DNA from: Gammaproteobacteria bacterium
GTDB lineage: Bacteria > Pseudomonadota > Gammaproteobacteria > Pseudomonadales > M0112
Reading direction: 5' to 3'
Assembly (NCBI GenBank): GCA_006227085.1
Contig: SBFY01000137.1
Location: forward strand, 1-17,068
Length of the DNA stretch: 17,068 nucleotides
The translations under genes were made by a program, and so were the position numbers. How positions within the stretch are numbered: position 1 is the stretch's first letter; every line of letters starts with the position of its first letter. The notes below the pieces were generated by a model. It saw only the letters and a program-made list of their open reading frames with translations. It had not been told where the DNA came from and ran no database searches. This document shows positions 1 through 6,880 of the stretch, piece by piece.

Positions 1-314
1 ATATTGGCAAGATAACTGGCCACATACGCCACACGGAAGGCCACCACCGCCAGGCTCAGCGTCGCGATCGATGCCACATCCATACCGCTCAATACCACTG
101 CCAGCAAGGCGGCACTGTAGATGGCAAGGGCTTCCCAGCTATTGGCTTGTGCAGCAATGGCACGCGCGCCAGCACCCGTCAATTGGGTCGCTTGCACACG
201 CGGGTGCTTGTTATCAAACCCACCCGGCAATTTGGAACGGTAATAGCCGGACACCCAGGCACAGGTAATCGGCATGACAGTCAATACGAGCAAACAGGCA
301 ATCACGGTATTCAT
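1..314 (-). CDS. MAPEG-family membrane protein, partial (C-terminus cut by the window edge)
   Basis: The reverse strand reads about 104 codons from an ATG at 314 with no stop before the window edge, so the C-terminus is missing. A good Shine-Dalgarno (AAGGAG) lies six bases upstream. The N-terminus is a membrane helix (about residues 3-22). A segment at about residues 48-71 (GARAIAAQANSWEALAIYSA) matches the conserved Ala-Gln-Ala-Asn-Xaa-Glu-rich stretch of bacterial MAPEG proteins (membrane-associated proteins in eicosanoid and glutathione metabolism). It is followed by another hydrophobic helix and an Arg/Tyr-containing segment (FRVAYVASY, 93-101). The family consists of small four-helix inner-membrane proteins of about 130 residues. 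Some act as glutathione transferases, but most bacterial members have no known substrate, so no reaction is assigned. Nothing ties it to the neighbouring oxygenase, which is divergent. Confidence 0.85.
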   Translation of the reverse strand, partial: MNTVIACLLVLTVMPITCAWVSGYYRSKLPGGFDNKHPRVQATQLTGAGARAIAAQANSWEALAIYSAALLAVVLSGMDVASIATLSLAVVAFRVAYVASYLAN

Positions 315-347
315 GAACTCTCCTTGTGTGAGTGGCTATCCCTTGCC

Positions 348-353
348 ATTCTA
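348..353 (-). promoter_or_regulatory. Possible -10 box for the MAPEG gene
   Basis: The reverse strand reads TAGAAT, five of six matches to TATAAT, about 34 bases upstream of the MAPEG start codon. No convincing -35 hexamer is seen at the proper distance, so this is a weak call. Confidence 0.3.
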
Positions 354-514
354 GCGACAAGCTTGCCGCCGTCCATGACAGATGATCCATCATCCCATCC
401 GGCAACATTGATATGCATCAGCGAGAAGCCATCCCACACTACCCGACAAGAACCATCGTGCTAGACTCGCAACCACCACCCATTAGCTGACCAGTTGATG
501 CACAGGCAACACCC

Positions 515-1345
515 ATGAAAATGATCCCGGCGTTTTACTTCGATCATGACCATATGCAAAACCTGGCCCTTGAACATGGGGCGGCCTTCAAGAACGCCGT
601 ACCTTTCCGCCATGTCGCCATCGACAATTTCCTGCCTGAAGATATCGCGCACGCCCTGTCCGAGGAATTCCCAGGCCCCACTGATATTCCCTGGAACCGG
701 GGCGTCGGACGGAACAACCCCCAAACCAGCCAAAAACTGGGGCATTCCCAGGAGCGCCACTTCCCACCTCTCATACGCCATGTCATCACGCAGTTTTATT
801 CAGCAACATTCCTGGATTTTCTCGCAACACTCACTGGCCAAACGGGCCTGATCACCGACCCGCAGTTTCGCGGTTGCGGCCTGCACTCGACCGGAAGGGG
901 TGGCAAATTGATGGTTCACGCAGACAAATCGCGCCACCCAAACCGGAGTGTCGACCAGATCTTCAATGCGATCTACTTTGTGAACCCTGGCTGGCAAGAA
1001 GCATGGGGAGGACACCTTGAGCTATGGGACAAAGACCTCAACGAATGCAAGCAACGCATCTTGCCGGCTTTTAATCGCTTGGTGATTTTCCTGACCGGAA
1101 CAAACACCTGGCATGGCCATCCCCAACCCCTGCAGTGCCCGCCGGATCGCCGCCGAAACTCGTTAGCAGCCTATTATTACTTGCTGAACCGCCCCAAGAA
1201 CGAATTCTATTCGGGATGGAAAAATTTCGTGGAATGGAGGGCCACCACATCCGAAGAAAAACAAATGCCATTACGGGAAACTGAACCCCAACATTTCCGC
1301 TTTGAAAATACCCCACCCCAAAACATCGATACCGATACAGATTAA
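515..1345 (+). CDS. 2-oxoglutarate/Fe(II)-dependent oxygenase (prolyl-4-hydroxylase-like fold)
   Basis: This 276-residue soluble protein has no signal peptide. The iron-binding facial triad of the 2OG-Fe(II) oxygenase superfamily can be read: the HxD motif is His135-Ala-Asp137, and the distal histidine is His200 or His202 in the motif TWHGHP. Arg213 or Arg214, in the RRRNS segment, is the likely 2-oxoglutarate-binding basic residue. The stretch FNRLVIF (186-192) fits the strand before the distal histidine. The family uses O2 and 2-oxoglutarate to hydroxylate a protein or small-molecule substrate. The substrate here is not evident; relatives sit near polysaccharide or protein-modifying genes. 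The start at 515 (MKM) is the first of two nearby ATGs and no strong ribosome binding site is visible. The gene is convergent with trhP and their stop codons overlap. Confidence 0.8.
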   Translation: MKMIPAFYFDHDHMQNLALEHGAAFKNAVPFRHVAIDNFLPEDIAHALSEEFPGPTDIPWNRGVGRNNPQTSQKLGHSQERHFPPLIRHVITQFYSATFLDFLATLTGQTGLITDPQFRGCGLHSTGRGGKLMVHADKSRHPNRSVDQIFNAIYFVNPGWQEAWGGHLELWDKDLNECKQRILPAFNRLVIFLTGTNTWHGHPQPLQCPPDRRRNSLAAYYYLLNRPKNEFYSGWKNFVEWRATTSEEKQMPLRETEPQHFRFENTPPQNIDTDTD

Positions 1346-2661
1346 GCTGACGCAATCATTTCCGGTAAATCGCGCATCAACAAGGCATGTTCAGGTTTGC
1401 AACCAGCGGGCATGGGGATCCTCACCACGTGTCCTGAACCAGGTGCCACATCCCTGCCTTCACCCTGCAGGGATTCAATATGCTGCAACGTAAAGCGGTG
1501 ATTGCCACCGGGGGTCATCAATTCCAGTGAATCACCACAGGCAAAGCGGTTTTTCACATCAATGGTCAGCAATCCCTTGGCTACATCCGATTCCAGCACC
1601 TCACCCACGAATTGCTGGTTGGTCACCACCGAATTGCCTTGCGTGTAATTCTGGTAACTGTCGTGTGTGTGGCGCCGATAGAAACCTTCCGTATAACCAC
1701 GACTGGCCAAGCCATCCAGCGCAAACAGTAACTCGGGATTGAACTCGCGACCGGCGACCGCATCATCAATGGCACGCCGATACACCTGCGCCGTACGCGC
1801 CACATAGTAATGCGATTTCGTGCGCCCTTCGATTTTCAGGGAATGGATGCCCATCGCGCACAAGCGTGGCACATGCTCGATCGCTCGCAGGTCTTTGGAA
1901 TTCATGATGTAAGTGCCATGCTCATCTTCATAGGCTGGCATGTACTCACCCGGGCGACTGGCATCCTGCAACAGGAATACCGGATCAGCCTCCTGCACCG
2001 GGTTCACCGGTACCAGGCCGGCTTCGGTTTCCACCGCTTCATGGGCCTGGTATTTCCAGCGACATGCATTCGTGCACGTCCCCTGGTTGGCATCACGATG
2101 GTTAATGTAACCGGACAACAGGCAGCGACCCGAATACGCCATGCACAGGGCACCATGCACAAACACTTCCAGCTCAAGATCCGGCGCCTGTTCGCGAATC
2201 TCGGCAATCTCATCCATCGACAATTCGCGCGACAGGATGATCCGCTGCACACCCATCGATTGCCAGAATTTGGCCGCGGCGTAATTCACCACGTTCGATT
2301 GCACTGATAAATGAACCGGCATGTCCGGCCAGTGCTCACGAACCAGCATGATGAGACCAGGATCTGACATGATCAGTGCATCCGGCGCCAACTCAATCAC
2401 CGGTTTCATGTCATCCAGGAACGTTTTCACCTTGGCATTGTGCGGGGCAATATTGCACACCACATACAAATGCTTGCCCAGGGCATGGGCCCGATCAATG
2501 CCTTCCTTTAATACTGCAGGCGTGGTGAAGCTGTTATTGCGCGCACGCAAGCTATAGCGCGGCTGCCCGGCATAGACGGCATCCGCACCGTAGGCAAAGG
2601 CGTACTCCAGGTGCTGGAGACTGCCTGCCGGGGACAATAATTCTGGCGCTTTCAAGGTCAT
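1342..2661 (-). CDS. trhP: U32-family tRNA hydroxylation protein TrhP (YegQ)
   Basis: The protein is 439 residues, close to the E. coli YegQ/TrhP length. The N-terminus (PELLSPAGS, then AYGADAVYAGQPRYSLRARN) and the segment at 165-183 (ExFxHGALCxxxSGRCLxS) match the U32 family signature. Cys173, Cys180, Cys196 and Cys200 are candidates for the [4Fe-4S] ligands found in U32 proteins, and MNSKDL (253-258) and KIEGR (276-280) are further conserved blocks. In E. coli TrhP makes 5-hydroxyuridine at the tRNA wobble position by a prephenate-dependent route that does not need O2, while TrhO is the O2-dependent alternative. The frame stays open upstream to 2736, but I chose the ATG at 2661 because it aligns with the family start and because the upstream ATG lies before the TATAAT promoter at 2705-2710. 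It is divergent from the J-like gene and overlaps the oxygenase stop by four bases. Confidence 0.9.
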   Translation of the reverse strand: MTLKAPELLSPAGSLQHLEYAFAYGADAVYAGQPRYSLRARNNSFTTPAVLKEGIDRAHALGKHLYVVCNIAPHNAKVKTFLDDMKPVIELAPDALIMSDPGLIMLVREHWPDMPVHLSVQSNVVNYAAAKFWQSMGVQRIILSRELSMDEIAEIREQAPDLELEVFVHGALCMAYSGRCLLSGYINHRDANQGTCTNACRWKYQAHEAVETEAGLVPVNPVQEADPVFLLQDASRPGEYMPAYEDEHGTYIMNSKDLRAIEHVPRLCAMGIHSLKIEGRTKSHYYVARTAQVYRRAIDDAVAGREFNPELLFALDGLASRGYTEGFYRRHTHDSYQNYTQGNSVVTNQQFVGEVLESDVAKGLLTIDVKNRFACGDSLELMTPGGNHRFTLQHIESLQGEGRDVAPGSGHVVRIPMPAGCKPEHALLMRDLPEMIASA

Positions 2662-2702
2662 GAGGATCGCCGGGTTCCCGTCACGGGTATCACAAGGGGG
2701 TG

Positions 2703-2711
2703 CTATTATAG
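2703..2711. promoter_or_regulatory. Overlapping face-to-face -10 boxes between trhP and the J-like gene
   Basis: The near-palindrome CTATTATAG reads TATAAT on the minus strand (2710 to 2705), a perfect -10 about 44 bases before trhP. It reads TATTAT on the plus strand (2704-2709), five of six matches and about 30 bases before the divergent gene at 2740. -35 elements are weak on both sides. If both are used, polymerases would compete for the same bases. Confidence 0.5.
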
Positions 2712-2739
2712 CCGCGAACCACAGCATGAGCGGCAATGC

Positions 2740-3483
2740 ATGCGCTATTCCATACTGGCCGGATGGCTTTTATTGCTGGCCCTGCCCTTTACCCCCATTC
2801 CGCGGGGGTCACCTGCCATCAGCCCGTTGGAAGTCATCGGTGCCCCGATCCGTTACTTGCGCGCTTTTGACCAGACCTATCGCCCCCTGTTCAAGGGGCT
2901 GCAAACACCGAAGGCATTGCCGTCGCTGGCCACGCCCGGTGATGTCACTGTCAAAAGCTGGCGCGATGAAAAAGGCGTCATGCACTTCAGCGATACGGGT
3001 AATGCGCCCGCTCATGCCGAAGAGAAAGTCGTCAAACACATCGACAATAGCCAACTCATGAGCCAGCCACCCGTACTCACCAGCAGCAGTTCACTGCAGC
3101 AAGTCACCTTGCTGGGCATGCTGTTGCTCGCTACAGCCATACTGATGGCCGCCCTGCACGGCATGCTGGTCATCGGGCTCCGCACCGTCACCTGGATACG
3201 CGATCGCCAGGCTGGCAACGACGATGACACCGAACCGGCTCCCGCCCCCTTGGCGGCCTTTGAGTTCCATGGCAACACCAGCAGCGACCCGTATGCCATT
3301 CTTGGCATCAGCCCGAAAGCCTCCAATCACAATGTCCGCAGCGCTTATGAAAAAGCTCTGGCGCGATACAGCGCGGAGCAGTTATTGGGTATGAGCCCGG
3401 GCCAGCAGGAAGCTGCACGGATGAAAGCCCGGGACATCGAGGACGCCTGGCAACGCATCCGGATTGAGCGAAGCATGGGCTGA
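2740..3483 (+). CDS. Membrane protein with DUF4124-like segment and C-terminal J-like domain lacking HPD
   Basis: This is a 247-residue protein of unknown function. It begins with a hydrophobic signal or anchor (residues 4-18). A segment at about 69-86 (VKSWRDEKGVMHFSD) resembles DUF4124, a small periplasmic domain common in proteobacteria. A single transmembrane helix follows (about 122-148), with positive charge after it (RTVTWIRDR). The C-terminus (182-240) has the opening of a J-domain, DPYAILGISPKAS, then the helix NVRSAYEKALARY. The HPD tripeptide that stimulates DnaK ATPase is replaced by Ser211-Ala-Glu213, so it probably cannot act as a normal Hsp40; it may be a binding module. The predicted topology places DUF4124 outside and the J-like part in the cytoplasm. 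The gene is divergent from trhP and upstream of ccoN, and has its own likely promoter. Recognition of the J-like fold is fairly firm; function is unknown. Confidence 0.75.
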   Translation: MRYSILAGWLLLLALPFTPIPRGSPAISPLEVIGAPIRYLRAFDQTYRPLFKGLQTPKALPSLATPGDVTVKSWRDEKGVMHFSDTGNAPAHAEEKVVKHIDNSQLMSQPPVLTSSSSLQQVTLLGMLLLATAILMAALHGMLVIGLRTVTWIRDRQAGNDDDTEPAPAPLAAFEFHGNTSSDPYAILGISPKASNHNVRSAYEKALARYSAEQLLGMSPGQQEAARMKARDIEDAWQRIRIERSMG

Positions 3484-3488
3484 AGCAC

Positions 3489-3521
3489 GCAGGGGTTGCC
3501 AGCACGCATGCCCTTGTTTTT
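3489..3521 (+). terminator. Weak candidate terminator after the J-like gene
   Basis: CAGGGG at 3490-3495 can pair with CCCTTG at 3511-3516 (one G-U pair) around a 15-base loop, followed by five Ts (3517-3521). The stem is short and the loop large, so termination may be inefficient. Confidence 0.35.
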
Positions 3522-3532
3522 AACCGGGTTAA
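3520..3532. promoter_or_regulatory. 13-bp palindrome upstream of the ccoN FNR box
   Basis: TTAACCGGGTTAA is a perfect inverted repeat around a central G. It lies 21 bases before the FNR box and, by the predicted start of transcription near 3602, is centred at about -76. It could bind an additional regulator of the oxidase operon, but no family is identified and chance cannot be excluded. Confidence 0.3.
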
Positions 3533-3553
3533 CTGGCCCCAACACCACGCGCA

Positions 3554-3567
3554 TTGACCTATGTCAT
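3554..3567 (+). promoter_or_regulatory. FNR-type box of the ccoNOQP promoter
   Basis: TTGAC-CTAT-GTCAT matches the FNR/Anr pattern TTGAY-N4-RTCAA in nine of ten defined bases. If it sits at -41.5, as in class II FNR-activated promoters, transcription would start near 3602. A -10-like CACAAT lies at 3590-3595, exactly where expected. ccoN follows with AAAGGA at 3631-3636. Activation at low oxygen by the Fnr encoded at 14480 is the natural inference. Confidence 0.8.
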
Positions 3568-3647
3568 GGCATGGTAGCAAGGCCAAACCCACAATAGTTT
3601 TGCTGGTCGTATGATCAGCCCCGTCCAATGAAAGGATTGTCCCTACC

Positions 3648-5075
3648 ATGACCCAACACGCATCGCTTGAGCACCCGGCTTACAACTACCAGGTTGTCCG
3701 CCAGTTTGCTGTCATGACGGTTGTCTGGGGAATTGTCGGCATGCTGGTTGGTGTCCTGATCGCCGCCCAGCTGGCCTGGCCTGCCCTGAACTTCGACCTA
3801 CCATGGCTCCATTTCGGCCGCCTGCGCCCCCTGCATACCAATGCGGTGATTTTCGCCTTTGGGGGGTGCGCCTTGTTCGCCACCTCATTGTATGTGGTGC
3901 AACGCACCTGCCAGGCACGATTGATTTCGGACGCCCTTGCCCAGATCGTGTTCTGGGGCTGGCAGCTGGTCATCCTCGCCGCCGCCATTTCCCTGCCGAT
4001 GGGCTGGACCAGCGGCAAGGAATACGCGGAACTGGAGTGGCCGATCGACATCCTGATCACCATTGTGTGGGTGTCCTACGCGATCCTGTTCTTTGGCACC
4101 ATCATGAAGCGCAAGACCAGCCATATCTATGTGGCTAACTGGTTCTTTGGCGCCTTTATCATCACGGTCGCTGTGCTGCACCTGGTCAACAGTGCAGCAA
4201 TGCCGGTCAGCCTGACGAAATCCTATTCCGCCTATGCCGGCACGATCGATGCCATGGTGCAATGGTGGTACGGCCATAACGCCGTGGGCTTTTTCCTGAC
4301 CGCCGGCTTCCTCGGCATCATGTATTACTTCGTGCCGAAACAGGCCGAGCGCCCGGTCTACTCCTATCGCCTGTCGATCGTGCACTTCTGGGCACTGATC
4401 GCCATTTACATGTGGGCCGGCCCACACCACCTGCATTACACCGCCCTGCCTGACTGGGCCCAAAGCCTGGGCATGGTGATGTCGCTGATGCTGCTGGCAC
4501 CGAGCTGGGGCGGCATGATCAACGGCATCATGACCCTGTCGGGTGCATGGCATAAATTGCGCTCTGACCCGATCCTGCGCTTCCTGGTGGTATCGCTGTC
4601 GTTCTATGGCATGTCGACCTTCGAAGGCCCGATGATGTCGATCAAGACGGTCAATGCACTGTCCCATTACACCGACTGGACGATTGGCCATGTGCACTCC
4701 GGCGCCCTCGGCTGGGTGGCCATGGTGTCGATCGGCGCCATCTATCACCTGATCCCGATCCTGTTCGGCAAGGCCCGCATGTACAGCCTCGACATGATCA
4801 ATGCCCATTTCTGGATGTCGACCATCGGCACCGTGCTGTATATCGCCTCCATGTGGGTCAACGGCTTGATGCAGGGCTTGATGTGGCGCGCCTATAACGC
4901 TGACGGCACCCTCACTTACAGCTTTGCCGAATCCGTGGCGGCCAGCTACCCCGGCTATGTGGTGCGCGTGATCGGCGGCGCGATCTTCTTCGCCGGCATG
5001 TTGCTGATGGCCTGGAATATCTGGAAGACCGCAAAAATGCCTGCCGCACAATCTGGCAAGGAGGTCGCAGCATGA
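3648..5075 (+). CDS. ccoN: cbb3-type cytochrome c oxidase subunit I, CcoN
   Basis: This is the catalytic subunit of the high-affinity cbb3 oxidase in the inner membrane. It reduces O2 to water and pumps protons under micro-oxic conditions. The 475 residues form about 12 membrane helices, the normal length. All key residues of the Pseudomonas stutzeri enzyme can be placed at nearly constant offset: His63 and His350 for low-spin heme b, His348 for heme b3, and His210, His260 and His261 for CuB. Tyr254 is placed to cross-link with His210, and Glu326 (STFEGPMMS) is the conserved glutamate. Nothing suggests loss of activity. It is the first gene of ccoNOQP and overlaps ccoO by four bases (ATGA). 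The start at 3648 has AAAGGA at 3631-3636. An FNR-type box lies 80 bases upstream. Confidence 0.97.
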   Translation: MTQHASLEHPAYNYQVVRQFAVMTVVWGIVGMLVGVLIAAQLAWPALNFDLPWLHFGRLRPLHTNAVIFAFGGCALFATSLYVVQRTCQARLISDALAQIVFWGWQLVILAAAISLPMGWTSGKEYAELEWPIDILITIVWVSYAILFFGTIMKRKTSHIYVANWFFGAFIITVAVLHLVNSAAMPVSLTKSYSAYAGTIDAMVQWWYGHNAVGFFLTAGFLGIMYYFVPKQAERPVYSYRLSIVHFWALIAIYMWAGPHHLHYTALPDWAQSLGMVMSLMLLAPSWGGMINGIMTLSGAWHKLRSDPILRFLVVSLSFYGMSTFEGPMMSIKTVNALSHYTDWTIGHVHSGALGWVAMVSIGAIYHLIPILFGKARMYSLDMINAHFWMSTIGTVLYIASMWVNGLMQGLMWRAYNADGTLTYSFAESVAASYPGYVVRVIGGAIFFAGMLLMAWNIWKTAKMPAAQSGKEVAA

Positions 5076-5680
5076 TTCACGATAAAATTGAACGTAATGT
5101 CGGCCTGATGATGGTACTGATTGTGGTGGCCATCAGCTTCGGTGGCCTCGCAGAAATCGTGCCGCTGATGTTCCTCAAGCAAACCACCGAACCGGTGGCC
5201 GGTTTGAAACCACTGACAGCATTGCAAGTCGAAGGCCGTGACATCTATATCCGTGAAGGCTGCAACGTCTGCCATTCACAGATGATTCGCCCCTTCCGCG
5301 CTGAAACCGAGCGCTACGGCCATTACTCCGTGGCAGGTGAATTCGTCTACGAGCACCCGTTCCTGTGGGGCTCCAAGCGCACAGGCCCGGACCTGGCTCG
5401 TGTTGGCGGCCGCTACTCGGATGCCTGGCACCGTGCCCATATGTATAACCCGCGCGATGTGGTTCCGGAATCCAACATGCCTGCGTTCCCATGGCTGTTT
5501 GATCATGAAGTGGATAGCAGCCAGACCGCTGCCAAGCTTTCCGCCTTGCGGACCGTCGGCGTGCCCTACACCGATGACGACATCGCCGGTGCTGCAGCCG
5601 CTGTCCAGGGCAAGATGGAAATCGATGCGTTGATCGCTTACCTGCAACAGCTTGGCACCGTACTGAAGGAGACCCGCTGA
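5072..5680 (+). CDS. ccoO: cbb3-type cytochrome c oxidase subunit II, CcoO (mono-heme cytochrome c)
   Basis: CcoO carries one c-type heme that passes electrons from CcoP to CcoN. The 202-residue protein has one N-terminal membrane anchor (about residues 10-35) and a periplasmic domain. The heme c site is Cys64-Asn-Val-Cys67-His68, and Met136 in the conserved ESNMPAFPW is the likely axial ligand. Length and motifs (SQMIRPF, GPDLARVGGRYSD) are typical of the family. A near-perfect ribosome binding site, AAGGAGGT (5058-5065), precedes the ATG by six bases inside the end of ccoN. Coupled translation in the order N-O-Q-P is expected. Confidence 0.97.
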   Translation: MIHDKIERNVGLMMVLIVVAISFGGLAEIVPLMFLKQTTEPVAGLKPLTALQVEGRDIYIREGCNVCHSQMIRPFRAETERYGHYSVAGEFVYEHPFLWGSKRTGPDLARVGGRYSDAWHRAHMYNPRDVVPESNMPAFPWLFDHEVDSSQTAAKLSALRTVGVPYTDDDIAGAAAAVQGKMEIDALIAYLQQLGTVLKETR

Positions 5681-5862
5681 TGGATACCGGCACCCTGCAA
5701 GGCATTGGGACCTTGCTCGCCATCCTCGCCTTCAGCGGTGTCTGCGTCTGGGCGTGGAGCGATAAACGCAAGGCCGACTTTGAAGAGGCGGCCAACCTGC
5801 CCTTCGCGGATGACACGGCTGCACGGCCTTTACAGAATCGCGACCAGGAGTCTGCATCATGA
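5680..5862 (+). CDS. ccoQ: cbb3-type oxidase small subunit CcoQ
   Basis: This 60-residue protein has one membrane helix (about residues 8-26) followed by SDKRKADFEEAANLPFADD, a sequence typical of CcoQ/FixQ. The family stabilises the oxidase complex, in some species especially when oxygen is present, and carries no cofactor. Its ATG shares one base with the ccoO stop codon, AAGGAG lies just upstream, and its end overlaps ccoP by four bases. Position between ccoO and ccoP supports the call. Confidence 0.93.
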   Translation: MDTGTLQGIGTLLAILAFSGVCVWAWSDKRKADFEEAANLPFADDTAARPLQNRDQESAS

Positions 5863-6761
5863 GTAATTTCTGGAGTGCCTGGATCATTTTCCTCACGGTA
5901 GCCACTATCGTGGGTAGCACCTGGCTATTGATGGGCAACCGCAAAGGCCGCGGTGAAGGCCAGACCACTGGCCACGTTTACGATGAGATCGAGGAGTATG
6001 ACAATCCGCTGCCGGCCTGGTGGCTCTACATGTTCCTCGCCAGCATCGTGTTTGCCATCGGCTACCTGATTGCCTATCCCGGTCTGGGCAAATTCCCGGG
6101 CATGCTGGGCTGGACCCAGGTAGAAGCCTGGCAAAGTGAAATCGACAAGGCGGAGCGCACCTATGCCCCGCTGTTCGAAGGCTATCTCGCGCAACCGGTT
6201 GAAACCGTGGCGCAGGATCCCAAGGCTACCAAGATGGGGCAACGCCTGTTTGCAAACAATTGTGCCCAGTGCCATGGCTCGGATGCCCGTGGCAGTCATG
6301 GGTTCCCGAACCTGACGGACAATGACTGGCTCTATGGTGGTGATGCAGCCGCCATCAAGCACTCCATCGCTTACGGCCGTGCGGGCCAAATGCCGGCATG
6401 GGGAGCCGTCATGGGCGAGGAGAAAACCGCACAGGCCACAGCCTATGTGCAAGCGCTGTCAGGCCAGGACACGGATGCGGCACTGGCCGAAGCCGGCAAG
6501 GCAGTCTACGGCACCTACTGCATTGCCTGTCATGGTGTGGAAGGCAAAGGCAACCCGATGTTCGGCGCACCTGACCTGACCGATGACATCTGGTTGTATG
6601 GTGGTTCCGAAAGCCAGATCCGCCGCTCCATCGCCAACGGTCGCCAAGGCCAGATGCCGGCACACAAGGACTTGCTGGACGAAGCGCGTATCCACCTGAT
6701 CACGGCGTATGTGTATTCACTGTCACAGAAACCGATCCAGGCTGGCGCTGGCGCACAGTAA
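5859..6761 (+). CDS. ccoP: cbb3-type cytochrome c oxidase subunit III, CcoP (di-heme cytochrome c)
   Basis: CcoP accepts electrons from soluble or membrane cytochromes c and passes them to CcoO. The 300-residue protein has two N-terminal membrane helices (about 5-25 and 54-74) and two cytochrome c domains in the periplasm. The heme sites are Cys135-Ala-Gln-Cys138-His139 and Cys221-Ile-Ala-Cys224-His225. Met178 and Met266, each in the motif GQMPA, are the candidate axial ligands. The FPNLTDNDWLYGG and APDLTDDIWLYGG repeats show the two domains are related. The gene starts with an ATGA overlap with ccoQ and has AGGAG upstream. A strong hairpin follows at 6790-6814. Confidence 0.97.
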   Translation: MSNFWSAWIIFLTVATIVGSTWLLMGNRKGRGEGQTTGHVYDEIEEYDNPLPAWWLYMFLASIVFAIGYLIAYPGLGKFPGMLGWTQVEAWQSEIDKAERTYAPLFEGYLAQPVETVAQDPKATKMGQRLFANNCAQCHGSDARGSHGFPNLTDNDWLYGGDAAAIKHSIAYGRAGQMPAWGAVMGEEKTAQATAYVQALSGQDTDAALAEAGKAVYGTYCIACHGVEGKGNPMFGAPDLTDDIWLYGGSESQIRRSIANGRQGQMPAHKDLLDEARIHLITAYVYSLSQKPIQAGAGAQ

Positions 6762-6789
6762 TCCCCACTACCCGCGACAACCGGTCACA

Positions 6790-6814
6790 TACCCCGCCAC
6801 AGCATGGCGGGGTA
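6790..6814. other. Strong hairpin without T-run between ccoP and ccoG
   Basis: TACCCCGCCA (6790-6799) and TGGCGGGGTA (6805-6814) form a perfect 10-bp stem with a 5-base loop. No T-run follows on either side, so it is not a standard Rho-independent terminator. It lies 28 bases after the ccoP stop and 66 before ccoG. It may protect the 3' end of the abundant ccoNOQP message or reduce read-through into ccoGHIS. Confidence 0.6.
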
Positions 6815-6880
6815 CACTGGGAACACCCGCAGCATGGATGGATCCTGCTTGTTACAGGCTAGCCATGAGAGTCCTTGCCG

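Noticed and set aside
147..464. 105-codon open frame on the plus strand near the window start
   Set aside because: It is antisense to the MAPEG gene for half its length and has no family signal.
495..508. TTGATGCACAGGCA as a possible FNR box before the 2OG oxygenase
   Set aside because: Only the first half-site fits; the second half matches poorly, and it lies too close to the start codon for activation.
2662..2736. 25-residue N-terminal extension of TrhP
   Set aside because: It would begin upstream of the perfect TATAAT and is not present in the family; the 2661 start aligns with known members.
3885..5051. Long open frame (388 codons) on the minus strand, rich in His, Gln and Asp
   Set aside because: It lies wholly antisense to ccoN and partly mirrors its codon bias; its composition is not protein-like and there is no family signal.
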